Shown here: one piece after another, positions 12,334-21,595 of the stretch
Layout: each line of letters starts with the position of its first letter
How positions within the stretch are numbered: position 1 is the stretch's first letter
Assembly (NCBI GenBank): GCA_021014325.1
Contig: CM037464.1
Location: forward strand, 6,479,127 to 6,543,126
Direction of reading: 5' to 3'
Source of the DNA: Plazaster borealis
Taxonomy: Eukaryota > Echinodermata > Asteroidea > Forcipulatida > Labidiasteridae
Length of the DNA stretch: 64,000 nucleotides
The notes under the pieces: generated by a model
Told to the model about the DNA's origin: nothing
What the model saw: the letters and a program-made list of their open reading frames with translations, nothing else
Database searches by the model: none
Program-made: the position numbers and the translations under genes

Positions 12334-12707
12334 TTAAAGGCATCGTACACGTTTGGTAATTGTCAAAGACCAGTGTTCTCACTTGGTGTATCCCAACATA
12401 TGCATAAAATAACGAGCCTGTGACAAAATTTGGGCTCAATTGGTCATCGAAGTTGCAAGAAAATGATGAAAGAAAAAACACCCTTGTTGTACAAATTTGT
12501 GTGCTTTCAGATAGAATAATAAAAACTTCTTGCAAGAAGTTTTTATTATTTTAGTGAGAAATTACCTCTTTCTCACTAAAAAAATACGTTACTTCAGAGG
12601 GAGTCGTTTCTCACAATGTTTTATACTATCAACAGCTCGTTACCAAGTCAGTTTTTATGCTAATATATATTTTGAGTATAATTACAAAACGTGTACGATG
12701 CCTTTAA
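12334..12707. mobile_element. Foldback MITE, full-length, with a 30-bp perfect central palindrome
   Basis: Both ends are TTAAAGGCATCGTACACGTT in inverse orientation. The central palindrome (AATAAAAACTTCTTG and its inverse) is perfect over 30 bases at about 12,527-12,556. This is one of the best preserved copies. Confidence 0.95.
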
Positions 12708-12878
12708 GTAGATAGATTTGTAAATCTTTACAAGTACACGTTTGTTTCGAAAAACAACAACACTTGACTGCAGGATTTGTTAGGTTGCAGAGTTCAATGC
12801 TAAAATTACTGGATTATGGTCAGTGTGCAGTGGGTATTTACGAGCCCTGGTTCAGTGAATTATGAATGATACAATACA

Positions 12879-13178
12879 TTAAAGGCAGGGTATAATTTTG
12901 GTAATCGGCAAAGACCAGTTTCATCCTTTGTGTATCCCAACATATGCATAAATAACAAACCTGTGATCATTTGGGCTCAATTGGTCATCGAAGTTGCAAG
13001 AAAATAATGAAAGAACAAAAAACACCCTTGTTGCACAGAATTGCGTGCATTCAGATACATGAGAAAGGCCTCATGCTACATTACTTCAAAGGGTGTCGTT
13101 TCGATAATGCTCTTTACCAAGTAAGTTTGTATGGTCATTAATTTTTGGAGTAATTACCAAAGGTATACCCTCCCTTTG
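12879..13178. mobile_element. Foldback MITE, AGGCAGGGTATA subfamily
   Basis: The ends are TTAAAGGCAGGGTATAATTT and CCAAAGGTATACCCTCCCTTT. The interior matches the main family but with a deleted centre (AGATACATGAGAAAGGCCTC). Confidence 0.88.
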
Positions 13179-13403
13179 AGGTACATCCCTTCTGCCCGCT
13201 CTCTAACCCGCTAATCAAGATCAAAATACACTACTTACCATCCCCTCAACCAAAATGAGTAAGAAAGAGCTGAAATGACAACATCATCAACAACTTTTGA
13301 GTTTCTTGTATTGCCAAATGTATCAAACAAATCGCATATAAAAATTTGTTTCAAGTTATAAACCACAAGGGAAACTGACTGGGTTAACTTTAAATAATTT
13401 TGT

Positions 13404-13446
13404 GTTGAACTAAGGAAAATTGTCTAGAGCGAGACATGAACCGGAG
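13404..13446 (-). mobile_element. SINE fragment (tRNA-headed family) interrupted by the TIR element
   Basis: GTTGAACTAAGGAAAATTGT and CTAGAGCGAGACATGAACC match the minus-strand head end of the SINE at 47,110-47,195. Confidence 0.6.
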
Positions 13447-13735
13447 CACAGTGGGCCAGAATGGAATCAAAGTGCGCCAAAATTATATTTCAACATATTT
13501 GTTTTGAAAATTTGACTTTTAGGGTTTTTCGGATCCGTAGAATTCAATGGTCATGTTTTTAAATGTCTATGACGTCATCATAGTCCTAAGTCGTGATTGG
13601 TCTGCGGTAGTTTTATTATAGCTGCTAATATGCGTAGGTCAAGTGCATGCAATTGTTTTCAAATTTTTTGTCTCACCTAGGCATATCAAAGAAAAATTCT
13701 GTGAACAAATTCTGATGCTTGCTGAAAAGATTTTT

Positions 13736-14029
13736 AGAACTTGCTATTGATCGAGGAAGCACTGCCATTGACCAAAAACAGTAGCTTTAAAGGCACTGTA
13801 CATGTTTGGTAATTACTCAAAATATATATTAGCATAAAAACTGACTTGGTAGCGAGCAACAGAGAGCTGTTGATAGTATAAAACGTTGTGAGAAACGACT
13901 CCCTCTGAAGTTTACGTTTTTATGCTAATATATATTTTGAGAAATTACCAAACATGTAGGCCTACAGTGCCTTTAAAGCTACTGTTTTTTGGTCAATGGC
14001 AGTGCTTCCTCGATCAATAGTAAGTTCTT
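13736..14029. mobile_element. Short foldback with arms extended ~50 bp beyond the MITE ends
   Basis: The MITE ends (GCTTTAAAGGCACTGTACATG and inverse) are each flanked outwards by the same sequence in mirror order: GAACTTGCTATTGATCGAGG, then AAGCACTGCCATTGACC. Arms are 13,736-13,841 and 13,917-14,029, nearly identical apart from a small GGCCTAC-type insertion on the right. The middle (AAAACGTTGTGAGAAACGAC region) is a single MITE half. Confidence 0.9.
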
Positions 14030-14048
14030 CATGTGACTGCCATTAGTT

Positions 14049-14212
14049 TAAAGGCATCGTACACGTTTTGGTGTATCCCAACATATGCATAAAATAACAA
14101 GCCTGTGAAAATTTGGGCTCAATTGGTCATCGAAGTTGCAAGAAAATGATGAAAGAAAAAACACCCTTGTTGTATTTGTGTGCTTTCAGATAGGAATAAA
14201 AACTTCAGAGGG
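14049..14212 (+). mobile_element. Foldback MITE, left half only
   Basis: Starts TTAAAGGCATCGTACACGTT, with an internal deletion right after the end repeat, and stops within AAAACTTCAGAGGG. Confidence 0.85.
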
Positions 14213-14728
14213 ATTAAAGATAACACGCGTATTGGGATTCAAGGCGCGTGTTGACAAATATTAAGCCGGTGTAAGCCGGTATAGGCGCTCATAAATCAGA
14301 ATATATCTTACAATCGGGCAGCTAATTTTGGTACCAAAGTGAAGAGGAGACTATGGGGATCAAGCCAGTATAAAAATTAAGGCGGGAATCCACGGGAATG
14401 TAAACTTCTTCTTTTACTTTATAAAAAAAAACCATGTTTTTAACATTTTTTGACAATTATTTTCTAACCTCCCTTGTAGTCAGATTCAAATTATAATAGT
14501 TTGAAAACCCGATATTGTTAAAGTATAACTTGTGGAAAGTAGATAAACCAATTTTCAGGTGAATAATTGTTTTCTAAAATATCGTTATTTTGTGTTAAAC
14601 AGATGTACCCAATATTTTCAAAAAAAGTTCGTGGGGGTCTTATCTTTCAAGAAAACATTGTTTAAAGCGCGGTCACATAGCCCGAATCACTATTTTGGCG
14701 CACTTTGATCTCATTCTGGCCCACTGTG

Positions 14729-14795
14729 CGGAGGTCGCAGGTTAAAGTCCTGCTCTATAGTAAATGTTTCTTTTTTCAACCCCCAAATTTAGTTT
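14729..14795 (+). mobile_element. SINE fragment with B-box-like sequence
   Basis: GGAGGTCGCAGGTTAAAGTC followed by CTGCTCTATAG and a T-rich, CAACC-containing stretch matches the tRNA-derived SINE at 21,190-21,290. It lies in opposite orientation to the piece left of the TIR element. Confidence 0.55.
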
Positions 14796-14799
14796 CGTT

Positions 14800-15845
14800 A
14801 GAATTCCGAGTCCGTTTCAAACGCGACACTACAATTTTCCAATGCAAAGCTTCATTATTGTCGAGCCCACTTAGTTAAAAACAATGTCAGTCAACTTTGA
14901 AAGGGTTTTGCCGTCTGTCTGTGGTCGAGTATGACCCTTGAATGTTTAATTAAATCCTTTTTGACTGATGACGAAGTACACAACACCATTCTGCCGTATC
15001 ACTTTCAAACAGTTGCCCCTTCAGTCAAACTCGCTTTAGAACTCATTTGTATCTGTCAGGTATTTCAACCGCACAAGGCGATTTCATCTGCCGTCGTATT
15101 TTCTTTTATTTTGAGGGTTACGATTGTTGGAGGGATTGTAAAAGGCTTTCCAGCGGTGTCTTACTTTTTATGTAGCAAAATAATGTGGAAATTCACGGTC
15201 GCAGTTTGGGGATCGAGGGGGGTTACCTACGGGGTAGGAACGCAAGCGTATAAAGAAAACAAACACTTAATTTTTCAGAATTCACAATTGAAGATTTCTG
15301 AAGATTAAGACAAAAACCGTTATAATAGTATTAATTATTTTAAAAACGATTTCCATTGTCACATAGACATCGCAAAGTGTCGTACAATTAAAAATCCAAA
15401 AGTTTTAAAGAAATACAGATTTAAAGCAGTCAAAACAAAAGACAAGTTATGTTGCAAGGCTTACATTTAACGATAGTTTTAAATCATGTGGACAGTCAGT
15501 ATACTGCTACATTTTATGAGACCATTTGGAGACCGGTTCATTTACTATACATCAGTGATGCTAATGCACTGTTCAAACCACAAACCAAATTCGGCATCTA
15601 TCGAGACACGGACTGTTGAACTGCTGGCTGGAAGCGGCAAGAGTGTGAAACGACCCATTTTTATTGAGTGTCGTTTCACTTTCGCTGTTATAGAGGCAAT
15701 AAAAGTGGGTTTTATAACTTGAGGAAATGTAACAAGCTTGTTAGTGAAATTTACAGGCTGGTGTTTGTGTCAAAACTGTCGTCTGTAATAACACCGTTTT
15801 TAAGAACGCTTGAATCTGAGTCCAGTTTAAATTCAGGACATTATA
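14800..15845. other. Intronic DNA without recognised features
   Basis: A 125-codon open frame at 14,931-15,308 lies here. It has no recognisable domain and sits inside the intron, so it was not called a gene. Confidence 0.5.
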
Positions 15846-15849
15846 ATTG

Positions 15850-15857
15850 ATCGTTGT

Positions 15858-15893
<36 letters not shown>

Positions 15894-16178
15894 GCTGCTG
15901 CTGCTACTGCTGTCGCTGTTGTTGTTTTGCTGCTGAAATTGTTGTTATTGTTGTTGTCGTTGAGGTTGTGCTGCTGCTGTTGTTGTTGCTGTTGTTGTTA
16001 TTGTTGCATACAGTTGTTGTAATAGTTGTTGCTGTTGTGGTGGTGCTGCTGTTGTGGTTGTGGTTGTTGTTGTTGTTGTTGTTGTTGTTGCTGCTGCTGT
16101 TGGTGTTGTTGTTGTTGCTGCTGCTGCTGCTGCTGCTGTTGCTGTTGTCGTTATTGCTGCTGCTGCTGCTGCTGCTGA
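15850..16178 (+). repeat. TTG/CTG trinucleotide microsatellite (~330 bp)
   Basis: Runs of GTT, GCT and interruptions (GTC, ATT, GTG) make all frames open; the forward reading is poly-Leu. In the gene's transcript the repeat is intronic, written CUG/UUG. Confidence 0.97.
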
Positions 16179-16179
16179 C

Positions 16180-17100
16180 GTTTGTATGGATCCATAATGG
16201 CTTTTCTATTGTTTAGGGCAGGTATATTTTGAAGAGTAAATTCATTTCCATCCTCTAATTTTTAATCGATCAACCAACCTTTGGATATTCCATCTTATTA
16301 TGTGACCATGTTTGAGTGGAAACAATGCAAACGGTTTACATTTTGTCATTGGATTTCGTGCTCGTTCATGTAGGGATATCGAGCTTTATTTCAACTACAG
16401 CAACCGTAATAAGCAACAGTGATTTGGTGGGGCCTTTTTTATCGACTCCAGAAATATTTCTCTGAAGGATTGTTACTGATATGAGCTTGGTAATCAGTAA
16501 ATGTTCAGATTGAAACATCATTTTCCCCCAACAGCTACACTAACCCTACACGTTTTCTTTAAATAGGTCAAACACAAGGCATCATTCAGTCAGAAGCAAC
16601 AACTCGATCATGCACTTGAAACATAAACACACAGTGCGCACTCCAGTTCAGAAGCGAAACGTGTCTAACAGCTCAAACTCAAGTTAAACAAATCTCATTA
16701 CATGCACTGAACTAAAAACAATAAATGTCCACGTGCCGCCGAAACACACATAAAACTCCACTGGACCACCAGGAATTCAAACGATACCGCTCCGTGGTTT
16801 AAGTTCATCGCCAATGTTTTTCAAATATGGGGGGAGAAAAACAGGACAGCCAAATAACCAAGGCGTGATTTTTATGTAATTTCCACCTAAAGTATTCAAA
16901 ACAAACTTTTCATGATTCTATTAAAAACCCGATTTGAAAAAAGTGTGCCAGACGAGGGTTCTTATTCGAGCTAATGTGGTACATATAAAGGCACGTCTGG
17001 GACATAACGGGGGGGATGCACCCAAACTTATCTCAAGTTGAAACTGCAAACCGCTTTTGGTTCTGTTAAAGATGCGTCGAAAAAATAACTAATTTTTTGT
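16180..17100. other. Intronic DNA without recognised features
   Basis: No repeat or exon seen up to the acceptor tract. Confidence 0.5.
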
Positions 17101-17123
17101 ATTTTCCCTCTTACCTTTTTTAG

Positions 17124-17240
17124 ACATGGCCATTTGCAATCAGCTCCAGACCAGTCATGGCCGACGACACAACATCGGAAGAATGTGAAAAGGAAGGTCG
17201 ATCGGACGCGACAAGTGACGTCATGTCAGAGTCACCGTAA
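17124..17240 (+). CDS. TCF21: TCF21/musculin-class bHLH factor, exon 2 (38 codons, C-terminus and stop)
   Basis: A pyrimidine-rich tract (17,101-17,121) ends in AG at 17,122-17,123. Directly after it the sequence reads TWPFAISSRPVMADD, then an acidic/Ser-rich stretch ending in MSESP and TAA at 17,238. In vertebrate TCF21 and MSC the exon-1 end HPVNL is followed by TWPF, so the join NL+TWPF restores the family motif in phase (phase 0, both exons whole codons). The spliced protein is 199 residues, against about 180-206 in the vertebrate relatives. The vertebrate C-terminal end (RLCGTTA type) is not present; the tail instead has several E/D/S residues. This exon is too short to stand out as an open frame and was found by matching the family's second exon. 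Alternative acceptors were not needed. Confidence 0.9.
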   Translation, partial: TWPFAISSRPVMADDTTSEECEKEGRSDATSDVMSESP

Positions 17241-17349
17241 CACGACGACGACTGTGTTCGTACTCACCGTCACATGTCGCCAAAAAGTACCCCACGTGAA
17301 CGAGACGTGACGACCGGGTTGATGCCACAGGTCCACAACCGTCACGGTT

Positions 17350-17480
17350 AAGTAATGCAGACGTGAGGCAAACATTCTGAACTTAATGAACAATCTTAAC
17401 CATGCGGACGTGAGGCAAACATTCTGAAGTTCTTGAACAGTCTTAACCATGCGGTTGTGAGGCAAACATTTTGAAGTCAT
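17350..17480 (+). repeat. Three-copy 47-bp direct repeat in the predicted 3' UTR
   Basis: The motif GACGTGAGGCAAACATTCTG starts at 17,360 and 17,407, and recurs with changes at 17,454, giving a 47-base period. Units also share TTAATGAACAATCTTAACCA-like text. The repeats lie within 250 bases of the stop codon, so they would be transcribed if the 3' end call is right. Confidence 0.75.
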
Positions 17481-17562
17481 GTCACAATATCAACCTTCTG
17501 GAGACTGGAATTGTGATCATAAAGTTGTCTCTCGAAGGTTTCGCAATTTTGCGAATAATTTT

Positions 17563-17590
17563 CTGATGAAGACGAGTTGAATCGTGTGGC
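17563..17590 (+). ncRNA. Hammerhead-like box (CTGATGA plus short stem), probably a decayed retroelement tail
   Basis: CTGATGAAGACGAG at 17,563 matches the first catalytic core box of hammerhead ribozymes followed by a possible stem II (ACGA/TCGT). The second core box GAAA is missing (GTGG instead), so activity is not expected. It resembles the relics at 4,959 and 56,376. Confidence 0.25.
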
Positions 17591-17859
17591 TAACTAACTA
17601 AATAAAGGAGGGGTATCTTGAAAGGCTAGACAACTGTACTGTCGTCAACACCATGGGACAAAGTGCAAAGTTGATCCATTTCTGAAACTCAAATTTGAGT
17701 AAAAATTGAGTATTCTTCATAAACAGGATGAGAAAAACTATGGGTCTGTGGGGGAGATTTGGCAATGCATGACACCAGAGGAGCTAGAACCTAGCCTATT
17801 GTTGCATGCACTGTGAAATTTTTTATGGAAGATTTTAGCGTGATATACGGGCAGCATCG

Positions 17860-18010
17860 GTGCCAACCATTCGTCGTAAGATTTACGGTAACGATTTGTT
17901 TTATTGGAAAACGCATTGAATACGAGTGCCAACAGTTTCCCGTAAAACTTACGGGAACGATTTTTTGAAACTGCATCGTATACTGGAATCAACCGTGAAA
18001 TACTAAACCA
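17860..18010 (+). repeat. Degenerate ~60-66-bp tandem repeat
   Basis: GTGCCAAC at 17,860 and 17,926, and GAATCAAC near 17,986, each follow ACGGGAACGATTT-like text. The best shared core is CGTAARAYTTACGGKAACGA, which is itself partly palindromic. Confidence 0.6.
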
Positions 18011-18740
18011 AAGTAACAATTGTTTAATGGCGAGATCGTATAATAATGCACACCGAAAACCATTTATGTCGTTTATCTTTTGGTGAACGGTAGGCCCACC
18101 TACCCGTTAATTTCACGGCGATCGTTTGGCAATTGGCACAAAGCTGCACTGTACATGTACATCACCGTAAATCTACTGTACAATGTGTACAGCTTATGGA
18201 GGTACTGACGTAATGTTTGAATTACGAAAGTTTTGCATTGGAAACGTAAATGGAGTTTACACAAAGAACTCCACGAGATACGCACTCCAAAGTTCCCAAA
18301 TTTCATTTTCACTTTATTCGATGGCAACATTACGTCATCACGACGGTGAAACGTAAAATATGACACGAAAAATTACGTTGATAGCTCGTTGCAATTGTAC
18401 AAAATGTATGTTTAGGCACTATGATATGCCATTTGCTTATGTTTGGGGGTTTTGAGGGTTTTTCTTCATTCGGTTTGAATTAACAGACAGTGTAACGTTG
18501 TTTTAATTCGCCTGATTAATAGCATTGTTTATTATTATTTACAAATAGCTACAATTTCTTAAGTTCTATGACTGGTAAATATAAATACATTTAATCCGGA
18601 TTATTAAGAAATAAATACCTATTGAATGACACTTAAACTCACAAATGTGCGATGGATTTGACATGATTCCTTGATATGATTATCGAAGGGATGTAATTTA
18701 TTAATTCTATTACTGGTAAATATAAATACATTTAATCACT
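18011..18740. other. Unassigned DNA
   Basis: A segment TCTATTACTGGTAAATATAA recurs at 18,566 (one change) and 18,706, with ATACATTTAATC following each time. That is a short direct duplication; nothing else was recognised. Confidence 0.45.
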
Positions 18741-18744
18741 TCTG

Positions 18745-18890
18745 TGTACCCTGGTTCGAATCCCACAACGGACCAAAGACTTGCCTGATTGCATGGGTTT
18801 TACCTATTTACGGTTTTCCTCCCACATGTAAAACTTTTCCCCGTCTTCGCTAGACGCAAGTACCCTCGGGTTTATTGCTGGTCACTTTTT
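18745..18890 (+). mobile_element. SINE-like fragment with tRNA B box
   Basis: TACCCTGGTTCGAATCCCAC is a pol III B box. It is followed by a TTTACGGTTTTCCTCCCACA-type body. The A-box half is missing. Confidence 0.5.
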
Positions 18891-18922
18891 ATGATCCCTT
18901 GAGTTTCATTTCCAGTAAGATT

Positions 18923-19290
18923 TTAAAGGCACTGAACACGTTTGGAAATATTCAAAGACCATTGTTCTGACTTGGTGTATACCAACATTATGCATAAAAA
19001 ATAAAAAATTTTAAATTTGGTTGGTTGCAAGGTCATGATGAAGAAAAAAAAAAAAAAAAAAGAAAACAAAGTTGTGTGTGTTTCAGATAGGAATAAAAAC
19101 TTCTTGCAAGAAGTTTTGAGTTTTTTTAGTGAATTTACCTCTTAAAAAAAACTAAACTACTTCACTAACTCCTTCAAACAATTTTTTATATCATTTTATA
19201 CTATCCGTTGCTTTTGTTGTTCCGTTTTATTTTAATATTTTATTTTTTGAGTTGTTTTGTTACGACGTGTTAAAACGTGTACAATATAAT
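18923..19290. mobile_element. Foldback MITE, degenerate right end
   Basis: Starts TTAAAGGCACTGAACACGTT and keeps the centre AAACTTCTTGCAAGAAGTTT. The right arm has drifted into AT-rich text and ends near GTTAAAACGTGTACAAT. Confidence 0.85.
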
Positions 19291-19365
19291 ATAATATATA
19301 TAAAATAAATATAAATTTAAATACCTGTCACTATAATTACCTGTCTAAAAAAAAACTCGTTACAA

Positions 19366-19560
19366 AATGACCTGGATTCCCGCTCCTAGGGGCCTGGCCA
19401 ATCAGGCTGAACTGAAAACTGGTTAAAAATGGAAAATTTAAAATGGAAAATTTTCAGTTTGACCTATTTCATTTTGTTTGACATTGATTCCAAATCATCA
19501 CAAACCACAGATTCGGGGTCCCCCCCATCCGGATCCGATCCGGATCTGGATGATCCGGGA
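19366..19560 (-). mobile_element. CCGGGTCA-family dispersed element, copy on the minus strand
   Basis: Read on the minus strand it matches 50,234-50,466: CCAGTTTTCAGTTCAGCCTG against CCAGTTTCCTAGTCAGCCTG, with TCCGGATC motifs at the other end. Confidence 0.6.
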
Positions 19561-19639
19561 TTAATTGGTAAGTTTAGATTAAGAAGATTTAAAAAAAGTT
19601 TTTATTCAAAATTTTATTTATTATTTTGTTTATTTTTTT

Positions 19640-19685
19640 TTATCAAATCATATATATATATATATATATATTTATAATATATAAA
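19640..19685. repeat. (TA)n microsatellite
   Basis: About 20 bases of uninterrupted TA followed by imperfect TA-rich sequence. Confidence 0.85.
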
Positions 19686-20074
19686 TACTATAATAAAAAT
19701 TGTATTAAATGTTTTGTTTTTTTGAATGTTTTTGTTTTAAGAAGAAAGAAGAAAGAAAGAAAGAAAAAGAGGAGAAGACAAATTAAGAGGGTTTACAAAG
19801 ATTATATTTTGCTTTTTTTGCTTAACTAAGTATAAACAGGGAAAACAGGATAACGGAGTACAAACCTCAAACAACCTAGCAGGAGAGGAGGGAGGGGAAA
19901 GGGGAACTTTAGTTCTTTACACATTTTTTTTTGTTGTGTTGTTGTTTTGTTTGTTGGTGTTTTGTTTTTCAATTTATAACAATTAAACATTCGTGGAAAC
20001 TCCATCAGATTCAAGTGAGAAATTGTTCGTGAGAATAAGACAAAAAATTAAAAAATTTTTTTTTTTTTTTATTT

Positions 20075-20270
20075 TTTTTTGGGGCCCATTTCCCTTGCAG
20101 CAATCTAAATAAGCAACGGTGGTTCTTAAGGTCTTCCAAAACTATTTTTTGTCTTTATCAGTATTTGAAACAGGAAAAGTTCTCTGGAGGATTGGTCCTG
20201 GTTTGAACTTTATAATCGATGAGGTTTCGAATTGAAACAAATTCTCCTCAGATAATTACACGTTCTGTAA
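20075..20270 (+). mobile_element. Fragment of a dispersed family with GCAACGGTGGTT signature
   Basis: TGCAGCAATCTAAATAAGCAACGG and the later GGTTTGAACTTTATAATCGATG resemble parts of 39,740-40,150, 41,820-41,980 and 49,800-49,860. In other copies the segment is an ATTTCGATTG/CAATCGAAAT hairpin. Confidence 0.45.
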
Positions 20271-20715
20271 CTTGTTTTTAAGTTACTAATCGTTTCAGTT
20301 ATTTCCACTTTTCCCATTTATTTTTCAGATATTTGTGAAAACAAGTTCCAGAGGGAAGCTTCTTAGTAAACATATTTTAGTTATGAATAATTGCGTCTAG
20401 TTCCACATCCCCCAATGGTTATTACTTAACAAATTTAGAATTTGTGTTATTTTTTCAATCTTGTTGAAGCTGGATGTGACTCTAACAATATCGTCGGCTC
20501 TATCCAAGATCGTCTTCAGAGTAAAACCCACTGATTAAAAAATTGATTTGTTTGATAAATTACAAAATCCTAATCTTCTAGGCCTAATATATATATTTTT
20601 AAATCTCAGATCATCCATATATCAAGAAGGGAAGAATAGTTATAATGCGTCATCTTTACTAAAATACAACTCAAATGTGACAGAACTTTGAAGGACAAGT
20701 TAAAAAAACAAAACA

Positions 20716-21028
20716 AATATTAGCATAAAAACGTACTTGGTAACAAACAACGGAGAGCTTTTGATAGTATAAAACGTTGTAGGAAACGACTCCCTCTGTC
20801 TGAAGTAACGTAGTTTTTGAGAAAGAGGTAATTTCTCACTAAAATAATCAAAACTTCTTGCAAGAAGTTTTTATTCCTAGGGTGTTTTTTCTTTCATCAT
20901 TTTCTTGCAACTTCGATGACAAATTGAGCCCAAATTTTCACAGGCTTGTTATTTTATGCATATGTTGGGATACACAAAGTGAGAACACTGGTCTTTGACA
21001 ATTTCCAAACGTGTTCAGTGCCTTTAAA
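20716..21028. mobile_element. Foldback MITE, left end truncated
   Basis: Begins inside the left arm (AATATTAGCATAAAAACGTA), keeps the centre AAACTTCTTGCAAGAAGTTT, and ends CCAAACGTGTTCAGTGCCTTTAA. Confidence 0.92.
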
Positions 21029-21034
21029 GTGCGT

Positions 21035-21290
21035 CCCCATCTGAGGTGATCCCTCTCCTGCCGCTTCCTAGGTTATGTCGTAAACTTGGGTGTTATCCCT
21101 GGCTACGGCAGCTAACGGTTGTATGGCTTCTGACTGGCAACCCAGAACAAAGATATTGTCAAAATAGGGAGACCGCCAACATAAGGGCTACGTAGCTGAG
21201 TTGGTAGAGCGCCGGCATGTTAATCTGGAGGTCGGAAGTTCAAGTCCCGCAGCTTGTCAATTTTCTTTTGTTCAGCCCCAAACAATATAA
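21035..21290 (+). mobile_element. tRNA-derived SINE with conserved 5' extension
   Basis: The tRNA-like part is 21,188-21,260: A box TAGCTGAGTTGG, anticodon-loop GTT, B box AGTTCAAGTCC. About 150 bases upstream (TGGCTTCTGACTGGCAACCC, GGGAGACCGCCAACATAAGG) also match the element at 47,000-47,330. The shared 5' part shows this is a repeat, not an isolated tRNA gene; the stems have mismatches and no good 3' terminator follows. Confidence 0.75.
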
Positions 21291-21429
21291 AACATTGAGG
21301 CTCAAATGTTGGATCTCGTGAAATAATAAAAATTATAAACCTATAACTTGTATTGTTGTGTCATGTTTTGAGTTCTGTGGAGAATAGATGCATCTGGAGA
21401 TACTACTCAAATCAGTGAGCAGGTGTCCC

Positions 21430-21595
21430 AGGGAAATCTGCCCCCCGGAGATTCTGTCCCCATACGGGAAATTAACATGGGCTGGAGGAGGAGGATTCAA
21501 AAGAGGGCGCTATCAAAAGAAGTTTGTGCACAGTTCGCCGTATTGGGGGGGGGGGGGGACACAGAATCTCCGGGGGGGGGACCCAGAATCTCCTG
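21430..21595. mobile_element. Small foldback element, GGAGATTCTGT family, copy 1
   Basis: CCCCCCGGAGATTCTGTCCC at the left is mirrored by ACACAGAATCTCCGGGGGGG at the right. The core TTCAAAAGAGGGCGCTATCA recurs at 22,238-22,262. Confidence 0.75.

Larger units (their letters stand above)
13447..14728. mobile_element. 1.28-kb terminal-inverted-repeat DNA element with 5-bp target duplication
   Basis: The left end CACAGTGGGCCAGAATGG and the right end CATTCTGGCCCACTGTG form ~36-base inverted repeats, continuing through ATCAAAGTGCGCCAAAA with one small difference. Both flanks read CGGAG (13,442-13,446 and 14,729-14,733). There is no transposase frame, so the element is non-autonomous. It contains two foldback copies. 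CACAG ends recall CACTA-type elements, but a 5-bp duplication is not typical of them, so the superfamily is left open. Confidence 0.85.
10321..17123 (+). other. Intron of the bHLH gene (6.8 kb, GT-AG)
   Basis: The intron starts GTAAGA and ends with a T/C tract plus TTTTTTAG. It is filled with mobile and tandem repeats: a ~160-bp array, two whole foldback MITEs, a 1.28-kb TIR element holding further foldbacks, SINE pieces, and a CTG/TTG triplet tract. No other exon was recognised inside it. Confidence 0.88.
17241..17606 (+). other. Probable 3' UTR of the bHLH gene, with AATAAA at 17,601-17,606
   Basis: The stretch follows the stop codon directly. The first canonical AATAAA is at 17,601. It contains three diverged direct copies of a 47-base unit (see 17,350-17,480) and a hammerhead-like core box at 17,563. 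The true poly(A) site is not visible from sequence alone. Confidence 0.5.

Noticed and set aside
14931..15308. 125-codon intronic frame
   Set aside because: Hydrophobic but with no recognisable motif; inside the bHLH intron on the same strand; chance length in this base composition.
15854..16216. Poly-leucine frame of 120 codons
   Set aside because: Translation of a GTT/GCT microsatellite inside the bHLH intron.
21188..21262. tRNA-Asn-like gene (GTT anticodon)
   Set aside because: A and B boxes are present, but the same head with the same 150-bp upstream text recurs at 47,000-47,330, stems have mismatches, and no oligo-T terminator follows closely; a SINE head is the better call.
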